This document shows positions 55,532-64,000 of a stretch of 64,000 nt of DNA, piece after piece. The notes under the pieces were generated by a model. It had not been told where the DNA came from, ran no database searches, and was given only the letters and a program-made list of their open reading frames with translations. The number at the start of each line of letters is the position of its first letter. Within the stretch, counting starts at the first letter, position 1. The stretch spans positions 1,426,001 through 1,490,000 of the forward strand of contig MSED01000006.1 of assembly GCA_002099365.1 (NCBI GenBank). Direction: 5' to 3'. This DNA is from Phialophora verrucosa (Eukaryota > Ascomycota > Eurotiomycetes > Chaetothyriales > Herpotrichiellaceae). A program made the position numbers and the translations under genes.

Positions 55532-58500
55532 TCAAAAAGGCATGGGTCGAAACATCTCCCCGACTGAAGTATCCCATGTATTGCCCAATAAGGCATGTAG
55601 CCATCCTGTGTTAGAATCGCCTCCCGTGCATGTGGTGCCATTCGTTTGGGATTGCAAGTGAGAGCGATCAGCTGTTTGGCCGAGGTTGCCAGTAGCCATG
55701 TCGTGGTCGACACTCCTCGATCTTGGTTTGAGCTGCACAGCGCTTCCATCATGACCAGCCTCACTATCGGCGTTGAACTTGTCAGTCAAATGGTGCAGCG
55801 AAGTGGATTGTTTCCCAAATAGAAAATCCTTTTGCTTATGTTGTTGTTGTTGGAATTGGAAGAGACCGGAATTGGGCACAGGTGATGTCGGTGCGAACGA
55901 CGCCGCTGGGAAGGTCGGCATTTCAAGATTTGTACTGTTCATGACTTGTTCGAATTCGAAGTCCGTCATCACGAAGTCTGCAAATCCGTTTCCTGAAGAA
56001 CTTGGAGTGATGTTGTTGAGGTCAAGCAACGCATTGTCACCACTGCTCGCGTAGTCTGGGCAGGCCAGATGGGCCACGGCAGCCTGATGTCGATCCGCTG
56101 TGTGTGTTTGGGGCAGCTGACGATCTTCGCTCATTAAGTATGGAATGCTGTTGTGCAAGGATAGCTTAGTATTCGCAGCGTTCTCCAAATTCAAAGACTG
56201 TGATGTCCGACTCAGTTAACTGTGTAAGGCGGCCATTGGAGTGGGATAGGCTACGACATTGGTAGTGGTAGCTTGATCCATCAACGCCTGTCGAATTATT
56301 TCCGATCGTATTGGGGTCTCGCAATCGTCGCTTCTCATTTGAGATTCATTCGCCTTTCCAGCCCCATCGTCCAGAAGCTTCAAATCTGCATCGGGCCACA
56401 AGCAGCATCGCGAAGGCTGCATGGAGTTTGATCTCGTAGTACCATTGTCTTGATTTTTGGTAGCATCTGCGCCTGAACCGAAGACACTTGATATTATATG
56501 GTCGAGGGTCGACAATGTTCGGATCATTTTCCCCGACACCCAAGTCTTGCGGCAATAGCCTTTGAGCTTCCGTGCTGCGAGAACAGTCGAGCTTCCGTAG
56601 CGTTGTCTAAATGAGGGTTCTTTAATGATAATGCCGAGCGAAACCATTGTAGCACTAGTTATATGGTGCAGGATTGGAAACATGTATTTGGGATAGTGTT
56701 CCGGAATGAGCATGAAGAGGTCAATAATGGCGCTGGAAAGTTGGATGCAAATTGTCTCATTTCTTGAATGATCCGACGGAGCCATGGAGGGCGCAAGCGA
56801 CTTTTGAAGCATTGGCTTGCGTATCAGAAGTTGAAGTGTTTTGCATCGCTGAGCACGGTTAGCATACGAATGGAAGCATTCTGGGCGAGAGAGCATTGGC
56901 TTTACCATGTCAATGAGCAGTTTTTGCTTGATAAGCCACCAGGGCGATGCTTTCATTTGTTTCTCAAACGGCTCGTTTGGGTGGTAGATAAAGCTTGACG
57001 GAATCTGCCGTTGGAATGTTGCGAGCATTGATTCAAGATACTCAATAACAGACAGCTCGGAAGCCAGCTCTGCCACACTTACTCCATACAATGCCTTCCA
57101 GACCTTTCCTACAAGCTGAGAATATTTTGCCATGACAATTAGGTAATCGACGGGATTGATTGACTCTTGTAAGGAAACAGCCTCAATCACAGAGGCCATC
57201 TTTCCAGCTGTCTGTTGTTTACCTCGGATGGAAGCAAGCCAGGCATCATTCACCCGATGTGGGAGACCAGTGTCAACGTTGGCGTCCTGGATCACGAACG
57301 GTCTTCCGGTCTCCACTGCGAGACGACGGTCCAGCACGTACATACACCACCAAAGACGTCGAAACATCTCGCTCTCGAAGACTGGCATCTTTTGTAGCTC
57401 ATTTTGTCGATGAAGACCCAGATGATGTGCCTGGGAGATTGCTAGCGCTAGGATTTGTTCCGCTCTTTCATTAGCATCTAACCGGAGCAAATGTACTACC
57501 TTGAGTGTCGGTCAAGTTAGTAGCGCCATTACTTTCGCAGGGTTCTCGTCCATGGTCGGGTGGAATCGACTTACGATAAGAATTAAGGTCTGTAAGCTCT
57601 CCAAAGTCCTGGTACCTCCCCGGAAAACATCCAAATAGTCACCAAGAATATCAGTTGCTGCGTTATACAAACTCCAGCCTGCTGAGTGCCGACCATGCTG
57701 GGTGTCTGCTCGCGAAGAGCCGGTGCACCGGCCAGCAGCAAGGCAAAGTAGGACTTGTGCAACTTTGACACGGTATTCCTTTTGCAATGACGTCTGATCT
57801 TTGGACCAGATATGATCTTGCCAAAGATGGTCATATATGTCCCACAAAGTTGGAAGGTGAAGAAAGGGGTAAAGAACATGGACTTCTGTGCAGAATGTCC
57901 GAAGGTAATTGTCCCACCTGGGTTTTTCAACTGTGAGGCCATGAGATAGCAAGACTTGCTCAATATAGCCTTGCCTGTCACCGTTAGCTTCTTCGTCAGA
58001 TAGGACATCTGACCTTGGTGTCGAAGGTTGGCTGTGCGGCAAAGAAGAGCGATCCTGATATTCTACACCCATCTGTTCCAGGTGATCTTCCATTTGCTTG
58101 AGAGAGTGGTCCATGGATGTTTCTCCAGAGAAAGTCTGTATATTCGCAGGCGAAGGTTCATTGAACAAAAACCCACGCTTCTTGGCTGGGCTAAAGGATT
58201 CGCCAAATGACTGAAGCTCTTGGTGATTCATAGACTCAGAATATGCCCCAGTATTTGGCGAGCCGGGCTGGTGCAAGGCCAATATCCTTTGTAGGTGGCG
58301 CTCTACGTGGGCCAAACGATCCAAAACGTCGCTATTTTTCAACCTATAGCTCTGATATTTATTGAGCAGTTCTTGCACATGAAGAGGAAGGCATACCCTA
58401 ACTGGCCTTTTCGCCGGGCTGTAGAAAGCTCGCTGCGACCGCTTTGAAGTTTATTCTCTTGCCGCGAGGGCATTGAAGTGCTTCCAGGGGTCAAGCTCAT

Positions 58501-58863
58501 GAGACATTCACGCCTCTTCGCAAGGCATGGCCCGCATGGAACGCTCCCATCACACTTGAAGTATTAGAGCATGAAAATAAAACGCCCGGCGACGAAGTAT
58601 ACCTTAATCTTGCGCCGTTGGCAGTGCGAACTGAAATCGGGATGTCAGAATTCTCCCTAATTGAATTGTGGTGAGGAAACTAGCCAGGCTTTCGAGACAT
58701 ATTTCCCTCTCCTTGCTCGCTTTCGGACTTGACCGTTTCTTGGATCATCGTCGCCCGTTTCGTTCTCGAGCTTCCTTGAACGGGCATCGTTGACAGGTGT
58801 GGCCCGAACAACAGTCTCGCTTGTCTCAGTGGCCACAAGTTGTGGACTTTGGATGAGGGACAT
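55532..58863 (-). CDS. Zn2Cys6 transcription factor needing two GC-AG introns
   Basis: Seven exons (58863-58685, 58630-58603, 58554-58463, 58418-57575, 57499-56906, 56848-56255, 56197-55532) sum to 998 residues with no frame break. The DNA-binding domain is split over three exons: RGKYVSKAC|SHCQRRKIK|CDGSVPCGPCLAKRREC. Intron 1 (58684-58631) must start with GC (TG|GCTAGT) to complete the first cysteine. Intron 3 (58462-58419, 44 bp) must also start with GC (G|GCAAGA) to reach RPVRVCLPLHVQELLNKYQ. Other introns are GT-AG; the 57-bp intron 56849-56905 is in frame. The middle region carries FRRLWWCMYVLDRRLAVETGRP. The C-terminal 220 residues are Gln/Ser/Asn rich. The domain form RGKYVSKAC recalls the XlnR/FarA-like group. 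It is divergent from a flavin monooxygenase. Confidence 0.85.
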
Positions 58864-59324
58864 CTTCAAAGGTCCTCGACTGCCAATCAGGTAAGCGTCG
58901 CACCTTTCTCCAGGATGTTTTACTGTGCGACGACGATGATGGCCATGCGTGAGATTGAGATTGACCAAGTCAGACTTGGAAAGAACAGAGTGTGGACTCT
59001 CGAAATAAGTTCGACTTTGATGAGCCACAACCAACTAATAAATGCTCAATAGGAAGCCTGATTTTTCGTTTTAGCTACTTCGAAAGAGGCACTTGCCAAG
59101 CCCATGGGCGCGGCTACTTTCCTGTCGGCTGCTATTAGGATAGTCCACTTCCCCAGGTCATTTCCTTCCCACACAACCATTGCATGAGTCTCATCAGACG
59201 GTGACTCCTAGCACATTTGGTGACCACGCTTGGTTGCTCCACAGATTACCCCATTTCGACGGCGGAATCCCTTCTCCTTTCAGCAAGTAGCATAGTTAGT
59301 TCCAAGACCCCAGTCTTCGAAGTG

Positions 59325-59338
59325 CTTTGCGCGCAAAG
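59325..59338. promoter_or_regulatory. 14-bp perfect palindrome
   Basis: CTTTGCGCGCAAAG is its own reverse complement. It lies in the regulator/monooxygenase promoter, about 75 bp before the first TTCCG-N5-CGGAA site. It may be a protein-binding site or chance. Confidence 0.5.
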
Positions 59339-59399
59339 GAATGCTTGACACTTTGGCACAACTTCGCAACCCCGCTCTCGGCTACAACTTCTGGTGAGG

Positions 59400-59414
59400 T
59401 TCCGAATTGCGGAA
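59400..59414. promoter_or_regulatory. Candidate operator TTCCG-N5-CGGAA, copy 1
   Basis: TTCCGAATTGCGGAA has CCG and CGG half-sites facing outward in inverted order, separated by 5 bp, the geometry used by dimeric Zn2Cys6 proteins. It lies 304 bp before the monooxygenase ATG and 537 bp from the regulator ATG. Confidence 0.6.
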
Positions 59415-59494
59415 TTGGGGGCATCATTTCCGTTGATTTGAATTTAGTAGCAGGTAAGTGTTGAAAAAGTTCGGACACCACTCATCTACTGAAG

Positions 59495-59509
59495 TTCCGT
59501 ATTGCGGAA
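59495..59509. promoter_or_regulatory. Candidate operator TTCCG-N5-CGGAA, copy 2
   Basis: TTCCGTATTGCGGAA is identical in both arms to copy 1 and differs by one base in the spacer. The start-to-start distance is 95 bp. It lies within a longer imperfect tandem duplication: roughly 60 bp downstream of each site are also similar, including TTTAGTAGC. Confidence 0.6.
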
Positions 59510-59717
59510 CTGGCAGCACCATCTCTGTTGCTTTGGGTTTAGTAGCGGGTAGGATAAGCATTGGGAGTTTGTTAGTTGGAATACCACTATCAGCGGGCCC
59601 TTTCTCAATCTTCTTTTGACTTTGCTTCTATTTTCTGCCTCCTGCACGAAACGTATGCTCTTGTGGCTTCTCAGTTCTCTCCTGGTCGTGGTTCTTTTGC
59701 TTCGGGTAGCAACGACA

Positions 59718-61238
59718 ATGAAGGCGAACGCGAGTATCGATGTAGTCATTGTGGGAGCTGGAATTGGAGGACTGGGTACGGCTTTGTCACTCGTGAGTGC
59801 GGGCCACAGAGCAACAGTACTGGAACAGGCCCGGGAATTTGTTGAGGTTCGTACTCTAGAAGACACCATCTTGACCTCTCAGAGTGAGCAACATGTATTC
59901 TACTTTCCGGAAGATTGTTCGGCACTAATTAAATCAATGCTTGTAGATCGGCGCTGGCGTCCAGGTTCCGCCAAACGCAGCAAGAGAGTTGATAAGATGG
60001 GGCCTCGGCGAGGAAATGGAAGCAATATCATCTAAACCAAACCGTATCAATTATCGCAATTGGAGGACCGGCTTGCCCCAAGGCTATACTGATATGTCGA
60101 AAATGCCAGAAAAGTACGGCGCTCCTTACTGGCAAGTCTATAGACCTGATTATCATCAAGTGCTTGCCAACGCTTGTGAAAAGAGAGGTGTGAATGTTCG
60201 GAAGGGCTGCACCGTTGTGGAGTACAGGCCGTGGGACTCGGGCGTCGTCTTGGACACTGGCGAGGTGGTGAAGGGAGATCTGGTTGTTGCTGCCGATGGC
60301 GTTAAGAGCCTTGCAAGGGCGGTTTTGGGTGATGACATCGAACCACGAGAGACTGGCGATACTTGCTTCCGTGCTGTGATCCCTACTGACCAATTACTGC
60401 AAGATCCACTTCTCGAACCCCTTGTTCGTGTACCAGGGTTTGAGCAGTTTCTTGGTCCAGATCACCACATCATCGGGTAGGGTTTGACTGGAAAGCCCTA
60501 TTCTATTGACCTGGACTAACGCGACGCAGGTACAATATGCAGGGAGAAAGGTTGTTCAATCTACTCATGGTCATACCAGACGACCGGGAGATGCAGGGTT
60601 ATAAGGCTCCGGCCACAGCCAGTGATGTCCGACAAGCATTTCAAGACTGGAGCGTTTTGTAAGATAATCACCCGCACTTTGCGCATTCGGTTCACTATTT
60701 GTATATCTTCAAGACATGAGCAGAATATTGATTGTGTCACAGAGTCCAGAAGCTCCTCAACCTTCTGCCTTCCGAACTTGAGCGCTGGCGTTTGATCGAT
60801 CTTCCTCTGGTCCACAACTGGATACATCCTTCCAATAAACTCGTTCTTCTTGGTGACGCTGTCCATGCCACGCTACCATATTTGGCCCAAGGTGCAGCCA
60901 TGGCCATTGAAGATGCCTCGGCCTTGGGATATGCATTATCCCATTTGGATGCTCTCTCTGACCTCCCAAAGCTCCTTCAATTCTTTTATCACCTACGAGC
61001 TACACGAGCTCAGACAATCCAGAGGGGCTCGTTCACGAATCGTTTCTTCATCCACATGAAAGATCCGGAGAATTTGGAAATGCGAAAAGCCGTGTTTCAA
61101 GCTGGTGACTATCCTGGAAGCCCTAACCTGATGGGAAACGCACTGTTTCAGCAATGGTTGTATGGATATGATGTCCAAGAGGAAGCGATGCAGGAATGGA
61201 CTAGGTCAAATAGAATGGAATTGATGGCAAGGGTCTAG
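59718..61238 (+). CDS. FAD-dependent aromatic monooxygenase (salicylate hydroxylase-like)
   Basis: This is a class A flavin monooxygenase of 427 residues from exons 59718-59846, 59947-60476, 60530-60658 and 60743-61238. The FAD fold begins VVIVGAGIGGLGTAL (G13-G20) and the first intron junction restores EFVE-IGAGVQVPPNAAR, a family hallmark. The DG motif is VVAADGVKS, and the GD motif is LLGDAVHATLPYLAQGAAMAIEDA. These enzymes hydroxylate aromatic acids such as salicylate using NAD(P)H. It shares its promoter with the Zn2Cys6 regulator and lies near a fumarylacetoacetase, which suggests ring hydroxylation followed by ring-fission product hydrolysis. The start at 59718 (MKANASIDV) follows directly into the beta strand of the FAD fold. 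Confidence 0.92.
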
Positions 61239-62420
61239 ACAATCTTGAAAACTGCTAAATGATTTGTCCACGGAATTATGGATAAGTTTGATCATTCCGT
61301 AGAAGAACAGAACGGAGAAGTAGCACGCTGAGCGGGCCCAAGGCGATGCTCTGAAATTCTGGCGACGACTCACATCAGCCTGGTCCACAATCAAGGACTG
61401 CCCGAGCGCCTCTCGCTACGAATGAAATCCCACCTCCTGTGACAGGAGGACGAAGAAATTACCCCTGGCTGAAATTGCACCATCACACAAGCTAACGAGT
61501 GGAGGAGAATGCAGGATGGAAGAAATGATTTACTTTGATAACTTGGAAGCCGGTCAAGGTATCGTAGGAGTGCACTCTGGCTTGTTCTGCCTCCTCTCAT
61601 TTTCATGAATGAGGTGTGTGTTGATGGGGAAGTCATGGGCTGAGGATCTGTGACGGAGACCGTGGGCCCTGATTTGCGCCCTCAAAGGTTTTGTTATTGA
61701 CAAAGCACTACGTTGGATACTGTAGAACAGAGAACAGCTCCGCTTCTGAACTCGGCCATAATCTCAAAGCAGAGGGATGGGTAGGCTGTACAATCTTTGC
61801 ATTGGTGCTGTTGTCGCAGCCTCCGTGGTAACTACACAGTTACATTGCAATGCTCCAAGCTTCTTCCAGGAGTAGATCGGAAATGCATCCAGGTATGGTT
61901 TCGAGTAAGTTCTTAGGTTATTCAGTAAGTGAACCATCCATCTTGCCTCGTTGATGGGGGGACTAACGGAAGCAAAACCCTCGGCTCGCCCGAGAGACTA
62001 TCAAGCAGAAGCCCATTGTTCCGCAATGATGGCCGGGAAATGGTGTAAGCGTCACCAGGAGACCCTTCTGATTGGATCTGCGGAATGGAAAACCATACCT
62101 GGTCTCCGTGAACTCAGCAAAGCCTTTCGAGGACAGCGCAATGAGAGCTACGCTAATGCCGTCGTAGCAGAATTTCGTTATCGTGATGATTTCAATTATT
62201 ACAACACCGAGTGCCATGCAGACCCCATCAGCTCTGAGATTTCCCAAGGACCGTTAACAAAGGATGATTAATGCTAGACTACGAAAACTGGCTTTAGTTC
62301 AATATTGGGGAAGAATACAAACTCAGGTGGAGCCATTGTGTCCGAACCAGTGCAAGGCAGTAGTAGATGTTATCTCGCTGTGAACATGGATATTCGACGA
62401 GGCAGCGCACAATTCAGCTA
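61239..62420. other. Convergent interval with inverted repeat and scattered CGGAA half-sites
   Basis: This 1.18-kb stretch lies between the ends of the monooxygenase and the fumarylacetoacetase. An inverted repeat ACGGAAT/ATTCCGT (61270-61276 and 61294-61300, 17-bp loop) lies 31 bp past the monooxygenase stop. A 106-codon frame at 61951-62271 has no domain. No ring-cleavage dioxygenase was found here. Confidence 0.5.
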
Positions 62421-63794
62421 TCAAGTCGACAATGCCGGAAGTATAGTTCCTGTGCAATGACCAAAACCAACGAGGTTCTCATCACCATTGCCGCACCACC
62501 CATGTATGGTAATCGTATCTCGGTCCTCCAAGAATTTGCGATCTTCACCTCCTTCCAGATTTACGTTGAGCTTTCCCCCCTGACACATCTCGAGTAGACT
62601 GCCATATGTCCCCTCCTTATCACCACTGATTGTTCCCGATCCAAGCAGATCCCCCACGTTCATCGGACAGCCAGATATAGTGTGATGTGAAATCATTTGG
62701 GGGATTGACCAGATAAGGTTTCTTGAAGATGTCCGGCTTATTGTTGTGGTGGTGCCTGATGGAGCTGGGTGAAAGCAATTAGAACCAGGGCTACTCTTAT
62801 ACGACAAATAATCGTCTTCATGCAGACAAATTAGAGTCCTGATCTCACCTGTTAGGTCAACCTGTAGATTGATATTGTGCATACTCTTCTTGGTGTCTTC
62901 TTGAAGATAAGGGAGCAGCAGGGTCTCATTGTCAATGCCACTGCACCGGAAAGGCTCCAATGCGTCTGCAAGTACTACCCAAGGGCTTATGGTGGTCCCG
63001 AAATTTTTAGCGTTGAAGGGGCCGAGTGGGACATACTCCCAGACTTGAAGGTCGCGTGCGGACCAGTCATTCAGCAAAACGTATCCGAAAATGTACTCTT
63101 CTGCTGATCGGATAGGGATCGGTTGACCCATCTCGCTCTTCTTGCAGAGAAAAACCCCAAGCTCCAGCTCGATATCCAGACGTCGGCTAGGCGAAAGTAT
63201 GGGGATTTTGGGATCAGCTGTAGGATTGGTGAGGATTTGCCCTCGTGGTCGTCGTATGTTGGTACCGGATACCACGACGGAGGATGCTCGTCCGTGGTAG
63301 GCGACGGGAAGGTGCTTGTAGTTTGGCTGTAGTGCGTTTTCTGCGCCTCGAAACATAACACCGACGTTGAAGGCATGGTTGATACCGGCAAAGAAGTCGG
63401 TGTAGTCTCCTATTGCCAGAGGAAGGTGGTTCTGTACCGATGTAAGAGGGACCAATGCCTTTAGCCGTAGAGCCTGGTTATCCTTCAGGAGGTGGGAGAG
63501 TTTGGAGCTTTCACTTAGCACTTCCCGAAGGTACTCCCGGACAGTCCGATGAAAGGGGCGGCCACATTCTGCAAAGGCATTGAGGGTTGTCGAGGAGAAT
63601 ATGCGCTCGCAGTCATGTTTTGTAGTCAAGCCCGAGAAGCCCCGTGCACAACTAAACTCTTTCAGATCCAATGCGTGCTCGCCAATTGCGATAGCGGGCG
63701 CAACATCATTTCGTCCATTCCGGCTAATAATGCCAAATGGGATGTTCGCCAATGAAAACGGGCAACCTTTTGGGATTGGAAGCCAGGACTTCAT
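62421..63794 (-). CDS. fahA: Fumarylacetoacetase
   Basis: The enzyme hydrolyses fumarylacetoacetate to fumarate and acetoacetate at the end of tyrosine/homogentisate degradation. Exons 63794-62849 and 62764-62421 give 429 residues; the 84-bp intron 62765-62848 is in frame and restores DLTAPSGTTTTISRTSSRNLIWSI. The N-terminal domain opens SWLPIPKGCPFSLANIPFGI. Metal ligands are in GDYTDFFAGINHA (D130 with H140), the DIELELG box and LNDWSARD. HTISGCPMNVGDLLGSGTISG and the C-terminal GFGHCTGTILPA complete the family. A second ATG seven codons upstream is possible. The homogentisate dioxygenase and maleylacetoacetate isomerase usually found beside fahA are not in the window, so this may be a second, specialised copy. 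Confidence 0.93.
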   Translation of the reverse strand: MKSWLPIPKGCPFSLANIPFGIISRNGRNDVAPAIAIGEHALDLKEFSCARGFSGLTTKHDCERIFSSTTLNAFAECGRPFHRTVREYLREVLSESSKLSHLLKDNQALRLKALVPLTSVQNHLPLAIGDYTDFFAGINHAFNVGVMFRGAENALQPNYKHLPVAYHGRASSVVVSGTNIRRPRGQILTNPTADPKIPILSPSRRLDIELELGVFLCKKSEMGQPIPIRSAEEYIFGYVLLNDWSARDLQVWEYVPLGPFNAKNFGTTISPWVVLADALEPFRCSGIDNETLLLPYLQEDTKKSMHNINLQVDLTGEIRTLICLHEDDYLSYKSSPGSNCFHPAPSGTTTTISRTSSRNLIWSIPQMISHHTISGCPMNVGDLLGSGTISGDKEGTYGSLLEMCQGGKLNVNLEGGEDRKFLEDRDTITIHGWCGNGDENLVGFGHCTGTILPALST

Positions 63795-64000
63795 TGTGAG
63801 GGTCAAAATGGACAACAGAGAGGGTTGAATTTAATCCATGGCGGGATAGATCGAAGACGAGATGTGGAAATTGTTCTATAGAAGATTGATGACGAACTCA
63901 AAATGTTCGAATCAATGCGTAGGGTTTGCTGTAGCGGAATTTGTCTGTAAACCGTCCCGGAATGGAGCGGAACAGTGCGTTCGGACCGGCCAAAGGGGAT
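63795..64000. promoter_or_regulatory. Upstream region of fumarylacetoacetase with CGGAA repeats
   Basis: Three CGGAA copies lie at 63935-63939, 63958-63962 and 63968-63972. The last two form a direct repeat with a 5-bp spacer (CGGAATGGAGCGGAA), about 165-175 bp from the ATG. The half-site is the same as in the palindromes at 59400 and 59495. The region continues past the window. Confidence 0.5.

Noticed and set aside
61951..62271. 106-codon frame between monooxygenase and fahA
   Set aside because: No domain; the minus strand is equally open; considered for a lost ring-cleavage enzyme but no metal-site pattern was found.

Overview
The window is nuclear DNA from a filamentous ascomycete. Genes are split by short introns (about 45-120 bp) with GTnnGT donors, and some have TACTAAC-like branch points. 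The gene complement is typical of Pezizomycotina: a UsgS-type membrane protein, zuotin, Mzm1, Slt11, Erg6, a yapsin, a HET protein, Zn2Cys6 regulators and many MFS transporters. The mix of aromatic and sugar catabolism genes would suit a Eurotiomycete such as a black yeast, but I cannot fix the order from sequence alone. No tRNA, rRNA, CRISPR array or intact transposon was seen.

Layout. (1) Positions 1-18,660 are an accessory, carbohydrate-flavoured region. It holds the C-terminal part of a fungal transcription factor, a sugar permease, an NAD aldehyde dehydrogenase, a zinc polyol/butanediol-type dehydrogenase, a KduD-like SDR and a DHA1 drug-type MFS pump. Embedded in it are a decayed MDR oxidoreductase (7,911-9,078) and a Baeyer-Villiger monooxygenase (BVMO) cut off abruptly where a HET-domain gene without its own start begins (12,027-15,413). 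(2) Positions 19,213-30,950 are a compact housekeeping block: PEBP, UsgS, zuotin, Mzm1, Slt11, Erg6 and a GPI-type yapsin, with zuotin/Mzm1 and Slt11/Erg6 sharing divergent promoters. (3) Positions 31,740-45,037 are a second accessory block: an ACMSD-like amidohydrolase, a complete eight-exon BVMO divergent from a TRI12-type MFS pump, an SDR and a Zn2Cys6 regulator. (4) Positions 45,038-50,340 are a gene graveyard, with remnants of a small coiled protein family and a heavily broken alpha/beta hydrolase. (5) Positions 51,420-63,794 are a third accessory block: an MFS transporter, a class C beta-lactamase-fold hydrolase, a large Zn2Cys6 regulator divergent from a salicylate-hydroxylase-like flavin monooxygenase, and a fumarylacetoacetase.

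How the genes may work together. In block 5 the regulator and the monooxygenase share an 854-bp promoter. It contains two copies of a TTCCG-N5-CGGAA palindrome 95 bp apart, and the same CGGAA half-site recurs upstream of the fumarylacetoacetase. This suggests a small regulated aromatic-degradation unit. In block 1, import, oxidation and sugar-acid or polyol dehydrogenase functions suggest a sugar or uronate route. The most unusual items are the BVMO/HET junction, which could be spliced in frame into one protein, and the regulator at 55,532-58,863, whose conserved reading frame needs two GC-AG introns.

Exon limits were worked out by hand from frame, splice consensus and family conservation. 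They are predictions, not transcript evidence.
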